Positions 4,897 to 5,565 of a stretch of 5,565 nt of DNA are shown one piece after another; position 1 is the first letter of the stretch, and every line of letters starts with the position of its first letter. Source of the stretch: Candidatus Eiseniibacteriota bacterium (GTDB lineage: Bacteria; Eisenbacteria; RBG-16-71-46; CAIMUX01); the NCBI GenBank assembly GCA_020431745.1, contig JAGQHR010000261.1:1-5565 (forward strand), in the 5' to 3' direction. The translations under genes and the position numbers were made by a program. The notes under the pieces are model-generated. The model saw only the letters and a program-made list of their open reading frames with translations, did no database searches and was not told where the DNA came from.

Positions 4897-5565
4897 ATGG
4901 CGTTCAAGCCGGAAGAAGTGAGCTCCGTCCTCCAGCGCGAACTCGAGAAGTTCGACACCAAGCTGGAGATGAAGGCCGTCGGCTCGGTGCTCCAGGTGGG
5001 AGACGGGATCGCGCGCGTCTGGGGGCTCGAAGAGTGCAAGATGGGTGAGCTGCTCAAGTTCCCCAACGACGTCACCGGAATGGTGCTGAACCTCGAAGAG
5101 GACAACGTCGGTGCCGTGCTCTTCGGTCCGGACAACCTCATCAAGGAAGGAGATCCGGTCCATCTGACCGGACGCGTCGCCGAGGTGCCGGTGGGACCGG
5201 CGCTGCTCGGCCGCGTGGTCGATCCGCTGGGGAACCCGATCGACGGCAAGGGTCCGATCGTGACCGAGTTCCACCTGCCGATCGAAGGCTCGGTGCCCAA
5301 CGTCGTTCAAAGGAAGCCGGTGCACGAGCCGGTCCAGACGGGAATCAAGGCCATCGACGCCATGATCCCGATCGGACGCGGCCAGCGCGAGCTCATCATC
5401 GGCGACCGCCAGACCGGCAAGACCGCCGTCGCCATCGACACGATCCTCAATCAGAAGGGCAAGGACCTCGTCTGCATCTACGTCGCGATCGGACAGAAGG
5501 AGTCCACCGTCGCGCGCGTCGTCCAGACCCTGCAGGACCATGGAGCGATGGAGTACTCGATCGTC
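4897..5565 (+). CDS. atpA: ATP synthase subunit alpha (3' end outside window)
   Basis: Alpha alternates with beta in the F1 hexamer and binds a non-catalytic nucleotide. The first 223 residues are present (about 500 expected). The N-terminal helix (FKPEEVSSVLQRELEKFD) fits the segment that contacts delta. The beta-barrel domain follows (VGSVLQVGDGIARVWGLEEC, about residues 28-47), then GRVVDPLGNPIDGKG, PVQTGIKAIDAMIPIGRGQRE and the P-loop GDRQTGKT at residues 169-176. As I recall, this is the same numbering as in E. coli alpha, with K175 binding phosphate, and it supports the chosen start. VAIGQKESTVA follows. ATG 4897 is preceded by GAGG (4885-4888) at 8 nt and AGGA closer. Gamma, beta and epsilon genes are expected beyond the right edge. 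Confidence 0.97.
   Translation, partial: MAFKPEEVSSVLQRELEKFDTKLEMKAVGSVLQVGDGIARVWGLEECKMGELLKFPNDVTGMVLNLEEDNVGAVLFGPDNLIKEGDPVHLTGRVAEVPVGPALLGRVVDPLGNPIDGKGPIVTEFHLPIEGSVPNVVQRKPVHEPVQTGIKAIDAMIPIGRGQRELIIGDRQTGKTAVAIDTILNQKGKDLVCIYVAIGQKESTVARVVQTLQDHGAMEYSIV

Noticed and set aside
4095..5541. Long minus-strand open frames (401 and 249 codons) opposite atpF, atpH and atpA
   Set aside because: They are shadows of GC-rich conserved genes on the + strand, with Ser/Pro/Arg- or Asp/Arg/Leu-rich low-information translations.

Overview
The window is GC-rich bacterial DNA. It carries the start of an F-type ATP synthase operon on the + strand and, diverging from it on the - strand, the 5' part of a sirtuin (NAD-dependent protein deacylase) gene. 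The phylum cannot be fixed from the sequence. The gene order (accessory genes, then a, c, b, delta, alpha), a single b subunit and a proton-type c subunit fit a high-GC Gram-negative bacterium. A Myxococcota/deltaproteobacteria-like or FCB-related lineage is my guess, mainly from the long His-rich N-terminal extension on subunit a.

Layout. Bases 1-538 (-) encode the first 179 residues of a CobB/SIRT5-type sirtuin that starts at a GTG with a good ribosome site and runs off the left edge. Bases 539-1098 hold no convincing gene, only a few inverted repeats. At 1099-1127 there is a near-perfect sigma70-type promoter (TTGACA, 17 bp, GATAAT) firing into the atp operon. Then follow atpZ (1199-1438), a single open frame joining AtpI to ATP synthase subunit a (1486-3321), atpE (subunit c, 3499-3726), atpF (subunit b, 3805-4314), atpH (delta, 4311-4865) and the first 223 codons of atpA (alpha, from 4897). 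The remaining atp genes (expected gamma, beta, epsilon) would lie to the right.

How the genes work together. Subunits a, b and c form the membrane Fo motor, delta joins the b stalk to the F1 head, and alpha is part of the hexameric head. AtpZ and AtpI are small membrane proteins linked in other bacteria to c-ring assembly and Mg2+/Ca2+ uptake.

The most unusual feature is that AtpI and subunit a share one uninterrupted reading frame. They are joined by a Ser/Thr-rich stretch, an extra hydrophobic segment and a roughly 160-residue acidic, His-rich low-complexity linker. The topology works for a real fusion: four AtpI helices plus one more put the linker and the subunit-a N-terminus outside the cytoplasm. 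An internal ATG at 1993 with a moderate ribosome site offers the alternative of separate subunit a synthesis. The atpE cistron also lies between leader and trailer stem-loops, which may help raise c-subunit expression.
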